Origin: Saprospiraceae bacterium
GTDB lineage: Bacteria > Bacteroidota > Bacteroidia > Chitinophagales > Saprospiraceae
Length of the DNA stretch: 10,745 nt
Direction: 5' to 3'
NCBI GenBank assembly: GCA_014379065.1
Contig: JACMMM010000760.1
Location: 1-10,745 of the forward strand
The notes under the pieces were generated by a model. It was not told where the DNA came from and ran no database searches. It saw only the letters and a program-made list of their open reading frames with translations. A program made the position numbers and the translations under genes. Of the stretch, positions 8,386-10,745 are shown piece by piece (the stretch's first letter is position 1; the number at the start of each line of letters is the position of its first letter).

Positions 8386-8412
8386 AATTTTAAATACATT
8401 AATACCCTTCCC

Positions 8413-8450
8413 TAGTCGTGCCTTGGGCATCGAAGCCCAGAGCACAACTA
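8413..8450 (-). other. Imperfect hairpin in the 5' leader of the giant protease gene
   Basis: TAGT (8413-8416), GTGC (8418-8421) and TGGGC (8424-8428) pair with ACTA (8447-8450), GCAC (8442-8445) and GCCCA (8435-8439), around a 6-nt loop. In RNA made from the minus strand, two of the three interrupting positions become G-U wobbles and only one C-A mismatch is left. In plus-strand RNA the same positions give two mismatches and one wobble. The structure is therefore better formed in the transcript of the giant gene, 27 nt upstream of its ATG. It could affect translation or stability, or be a diverged extragenic palindrome. The base pairing is seen; the function is inference. Confidence 0.6.
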
Positions 8451-8591
8451 AAACACCACCAAACAGTACGTGAAAGCAGGAAACGACTTGTGTCGTCAAG
8501 TGAAGCAGCATTCAGGCAAAGACCTGACACAAAATATCATAAGGAGATAGGCGCAGAAGCACGCCAAAAGAAATCGGATTAAGGTTCGAGC

Positions 8592-8607
8592 CTCCCTTGA
8601 AAGGGAG
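8592..8607 (-). terminator. Possible 3' hairpin of the helicase transcript
   Basis: CTCCCTT (8592-8598) and AAGGGAG (8601-8607) are complementary. In minus-strand RNA they form a 6-bp CUCCCU/AGGGAG stem closed by a UUCA tetraloop, about 120 nt after the helicase stop. No U-tract follows it, so termination here is uncertain. It could equally be a chance structure. Confidence 0.25.
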
Positions 8608-8728
8608 CGCTTTGAAAATCGGTGAATGGAAGCGTAGTGTTTTAATCAATATCACAAAGGTGTAGCCGATTGATCTTGAAACCATTACACAATTCTATAA
8701 ACAAGTTACATCATTCACGCTTTGAGTA

Positions 8729-10045
8729 TTACTCTCTAAACCGTCCTTCATAAAACTCCACCACCCGCTCATCCGTAATCACATCCTGAGGGCGAATGCG
8801 GTGTCGGAGCACCACGCCTTCCAAGGTTCGGCAACGGCTCAGCGCGACGTACAATTGTCCGTGTTCAAAAGCCCCGCCGCCAAGGTCAATCAACACCCGA
8901 TCAAAGGTCTTTCCTTGGCTTTTATGGATCGTGATGGCCCAGGCCAAACGCAGGGGATATTGTGTGAAAGAACCCACCACTTCGGTTTCGATGCCGCCGG
9001 TAGCCCCCCCTTTGTAACGGATGATTTCCCATTCAGATTTTGCCACTTCGATGCGGCGTTTTTTGCCGCCATTCTCCTCGGTTTCTACCACGATGGTGTC
9101 TTGATTCAGGAGGGTGATTTTGCCGATGGTGCCGTTGACGAACTGCCGCTGTTCCACATCGTTGCGTACAAACATGACTTGCGCCCCTTTGCGGAGCTTT
9201 AGGCCAAAATCGGCGGGGTAAAGGCCGGGATCGAACTGGCCTTTCACTTCGGCGACAAACTCGTGTTCCGGGGTATTGAGCAAGGAAAGTTCGCGCTGGT
9301 TGATTTTGTCGGCAGTGGCATTGCGGGCACAAAGCGTGATGTAGCCATCGGTTTCGGCAAACGTAGGCTGGTGTCGCTCGTTCAGGTCTTCTAGGTCATC
9401 GTAATCCACTTCATTGAGTCGAACCGCTTCCAAAAGTCGGAGAAAATGCCGCGATTCTTGGCGGTAGACTTTCCGAAGTTCAAGCGTTTCGAGTTGAAAA
9501 TCAGGGTCTTGTAAGATTTTTCCCGAAAAAAAATAGGGGCTTTCGTAGTATTCGTTGAAATAAGCGGCTTCAATGGGATCGCGCGTCACGACGGGAGGAA
9601 GTTGAAAAAGGTCGCCAAAAAAGACGACCTGCACACCGCCAAAGGGGCGATAGTTTTCGCGGTTGACGCGCAGGAACTTGTCCATGCCATCCAGCAAATC
9701 TGCCCGAACCATTGAGATTTCGTCAATGACCAGCACCTCCAGGTTTTTGTAGATCCGCAGCAAATCTTTGCGCGTCACTTTTCGGGCGGCTTCGCTTGGG
9801 GTCACGATTCGCGGCGGAAAGCCAAAAAAGGAGTGTATGGTCTGGCCTTGCACATTCAGCGCAGCCACGCCCGTGGGTGCCAGCACGGCCACTTTTTTGT
9901 GGGAAGTATTGCGGAAAAGTTGGAGCAGGGTGCTCTTTCCTGTGCCAGCTTTTCCGGTAATGAAAAGGTGGGTGTCGGTTTTTTCCAACACATCGAGGGC
10001 GTGGCGAAAATCATCGTTGAGTTGGAGCGGTGCTTGATCGAGCAT
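8729..10045 (-). CDS. Pif1-like SF1B DNA helicase
   Basis: This 438-residue ATP-dependent 5'-3' DNA helicase shows every core motif in order. These are Walker A GKAGTGKST (31-39), motif Ia APTGVAA (57-63), and Walker B VLVIDEISM (104-112). Motif III is FFGDLFQLPPV (142-152), and motif IV with its arginine is RKVYRQ (191-196). The 2B/motif V block is ITIHKSQGKTFD (371-382), and motif VI is YVALSRCRT (399-407). The length suits compact bacterial Pif1 proteins, and no accessory nuclease or zinc domain is present. Family members unwind G-quadruplexes, forks and R-loops in the cytoplasm; that role is inherited from the family and not shown here. I chose ATG 10045 because a promoter -7 box lies only 8 nt upstream. 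Longer in-frame starts (ATG 10075, TTG 10120) would add low-complexity sequence upstream of that box. The gene is divergent from the partial gene at 10208. Confidence 0.93.
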   Translation of the reverse strand: MLDQAPLQLNDDFRHALDVLEKTDTHLFITGKAGTGKSTLLQLFRNTSHKKVAVLAPTGVAALNVQGQTIHSFFGFPPRIVTPSEAARKVTRKDLLRIYKNLEVLVIDEISMVRADLLDGMDKFLRVNRENYRPFGGVQVVFFGDLFQLPPVVTRDPIEAAYFNEYYESPYFFSGKILQDPDFQLETLELRKVYRQESRHFLRLLEAVRLNEVDYDDLEDLNERHQPTFAETDGYITLCARNATADKINQRELSLLNTPEHEFVAEVKGQFDPGLYPADFGLKLRKGAQVMFVRNDVEQRQFVNGTIGKITLLNQDTIVVETEENGGKKRRIEVAKSEWEIIRYKGGATGGIETEVVGSFTQYPLRLAWAITIHKSQGKTFDRVLIDLGGGAFEHGQLYVALSRCRTLEGVVLRHRIRPQDVITDERVVEFYEGRFRE

Positions 10046-10052
10046 GGTAGCG

Positions 10053-10086
10053 CAAAGATGCGCAGAACCTGCCATTGGCTTCCCAA
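10053..10086 (-). promoter_or_regulatory. Probable promoter of the Pif1-like helicase gene
   Basis: On the minus strand, 10060-10053 reads CATCTTTG, one mismatch from TAnnTTTG. TTG at 10086-10084 gives a -33 box with a 23-nt spacer, at the long end of the accepted range. The predicted start lies within a few bases of ATG 10045, implying a very short or absent leader. The -7 box is inside a small inverted repeat, GCGCA/TGCGC (10050-10063). Confidence 0.5.
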
Positions 10087-10207
10087 ATGCGCTATCTGTC
10101 GCGACATTTATTCCTGCCAATTGCGATTAATTAATATGCTTCGCAAGCAAAAGTCAATTCGCTGGTCGGAATACCTCCTGCAATCTTTGCCGATAACAAT
10201 ACATGCT

Positions 10208-10745
10208 ATGCGTCCATTCAACCTATTGATTTTCATCCTGTTTTGCCCCGTTCTCCTTGCAGCCCAAGACAGCATTCCCTGGAAACACAGGGGTCCAGTT
10301 TGGTTTACACCTGCCTCGGAAACCAAAATCCACGGTGTTTCAGTGGGCGCTTTTCATTTTTCATTCAACCCCAAAAAGCCCACAAAAGTCAACGGGGTCA
10401 GTGTAGAACTGGGGTTGGGTCTGCTGATTGGCATGGGGATGAGTGAATCCCCTTCAGATGCTCATCGAAGCACAGTGGCTGAATTCGATTCCGCTCCATG
10501 CCTTAATCAAATCAACGGCTTGAGTGTTTCCTTGCTTGGCGAAACCATTGGGTTTGTTGCTCCCGGCGAAGTTCGAGGGTTGAGTCTGAGCGGCAGCATG
10601 GGCATGGTGTTTCGGGTGCGCGGGGTGCAGCTGGCGCCGTTAGGGTGTATCAACTGGGAGTGGTTGCGAGATAATGTCCAGAACGTGCCACTGGCTTACC
10701 AAATGCGCCGACTCGTCGGCAAAATTCTGTGCTCGCACTTGACTG
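10208..10745 (+). CDS. Partial exported protein with repeated G-[VL]-S motif, cut by window end
   Basis: An open frame of 179 codons runs from ATG 10208 off the end of the window. Residues 1-19 are a clear signal peptide (NLLIFILFCPVLLAA before Gln20). The mature part repeats a short motif of the form x-[IVL]-x-G-[VL]-x-[VL]: KIHGVSVGAF (40-49), KVNGVSVELG (60-69), QINGLSVSLL (101-110), EVRGLSLSGS (121-130) and RVRGVQLAPL (136-145). This pattern suggests stacked beta-strands, perhaps an outer-membrane or surface-repeat protein. I do not recognise a named family with certainty. An upstream in-frame ATG at 10136 would bury the signal peptide behind 24 residues, so 10208 is preferred. An AATCTTTG at 10182-10189, one mismatch from the -7 consensus, lies just upstream, but no -33 TTG is visible. 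The gene is divergent from the helicase gene. Confidence 0.8.
   Translation, partial: MRPFNLLIFILFCPVLLAAQDSIPWKHRGPVWFTPASETKIHGVSVGAFHFSFNPKKPTKVNGVSVELGLGLLIGMGMSESPSDAHRSTVAEFDSAPCLNQINGLSVSLLGETIGFVAPGEVRGLSLSGSMGMVFRVRGVQLAPLGCINWEWLRDNVQNVPLAYQMRRLVGKILCSHLT

Larger units (their letters stand above)
8386..8728. other. 343-bp non-coding gap between the helicase and giant protease genes
   Basis: This gap holds the leader hairpin at 8413-8450 and a small stem at 8592-8607 (CTCCCT/AGGGAG, effective tetraloop). There is also a weak 5-bp inverted repeat, ACTTG/CAAGT, at 8486-8501. I found no exact TAnnTTTG promoter element for the giant gene. The nearest are TACTGTTTG (8469-8461, spacing one base too long) and CACCTTTG (8662-8655, one mismatch), and neither has a clear -33 box. 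No convincing small gene or RNA gene was recognised. Confidence 0.5.

Noticed and set aside
8386..8511. N-terminal extension of the giant protease to ATG 8511
   Set aside because: The 42 extra residues precede a complete signal peptide and are encoded by a stem-forming leader, so ATG 8385 is a better start.
8578..8607. GGTTCGAGCC resembling a tRNA T-arm, suggesting a tRNA remnant or attachment site
   Set aside because: Only about three stem pairs form, no acceptor or anticodon arm is nearby, and there is no integrase or matching repeat.
8729..10045. Helicase as part of a defence or mobile-element system
   Set aside because: It is a compact Pif1-like protein with no nuclease, methylase, toxin or integrase neighbour.
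10046..10120. Extension of the helicase to TTG 10120 or ATG 10075
   Set aside because: The extra residues lie upstream of the proposed -7 box and add no conserved helicase sequence.
1..10745. CRISPR array, insertion sequence or long direct repeats
   Set aside because: I saw no regularly spaced repeats, no transposase motifs and no long terminal inverted repeats when reading through the window.

Overview
The window looks like an ordinary chromosomal stretch of a member of the Bacteroidota, most plausibly a Saprospirales- or Chitinophagales-like bacterium. The reasons are type IX secretion (T9SS) C-terminal sorting domains on two proteins, promoters of the TTG-N(17-23)-TAnnTTTG type, coding starts without Shine-Dalgarno sequences, and a compact Pif1-like helicase. 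The genus is a guess. I see no insertion sequence, phage gene, CRISPR array or recognisable defence system.

Layout. A tRNA-Arg(ACG) gene lies on the minus strand at 40-112, with a near-consensus promoter that sits against the 3' end of the next gene. Three minus-strand genes for exported proteins follow. The first (175-1857) is a subtilisin-family protein with a T9SS tail, in which Glu replaces the catalytic Asp. The second (2001-3149) is a matrixin-like zinc metalloprotease that ends inside a beta-helix-like stalk and has no T9SS tail. The third (3307-8385) encodes about 1692 residues: a zinc metalloprotease domain, beta-sandwich-like regions, a long parallel beta-helix, a helical segment and a T9SS tail. 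A Pif1-like helicase gene (8729-10045, minus) comes next. A divergent plus-strand gene (10208 to the window edge) encodes an exported protein built on a repeated glycine-turn motif; it is cut by the end of the window.

How the genes work together. The three protease-type genes are separated by 143 and 157 bp, with no overlaps. They look like separate transcription units with a common theme: exported proteolysis or adhesion, with two of the products delivered by T9SS. The helicase (DNA maintenance) and the tRNA are housekeeping neighbours. Two palindromes bracket the giant gene, one in its 3' region (3241-3264) and one in its 5' leader (8413-8450). They share a loose layout and may be diverged copies of one extragenic palindrome family.

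Most worth a second look: the Asp-to-Glu change in the subtilase, the tail-less metalloprotease, the paired palindromes, and the unassigned regions of the giant protein.
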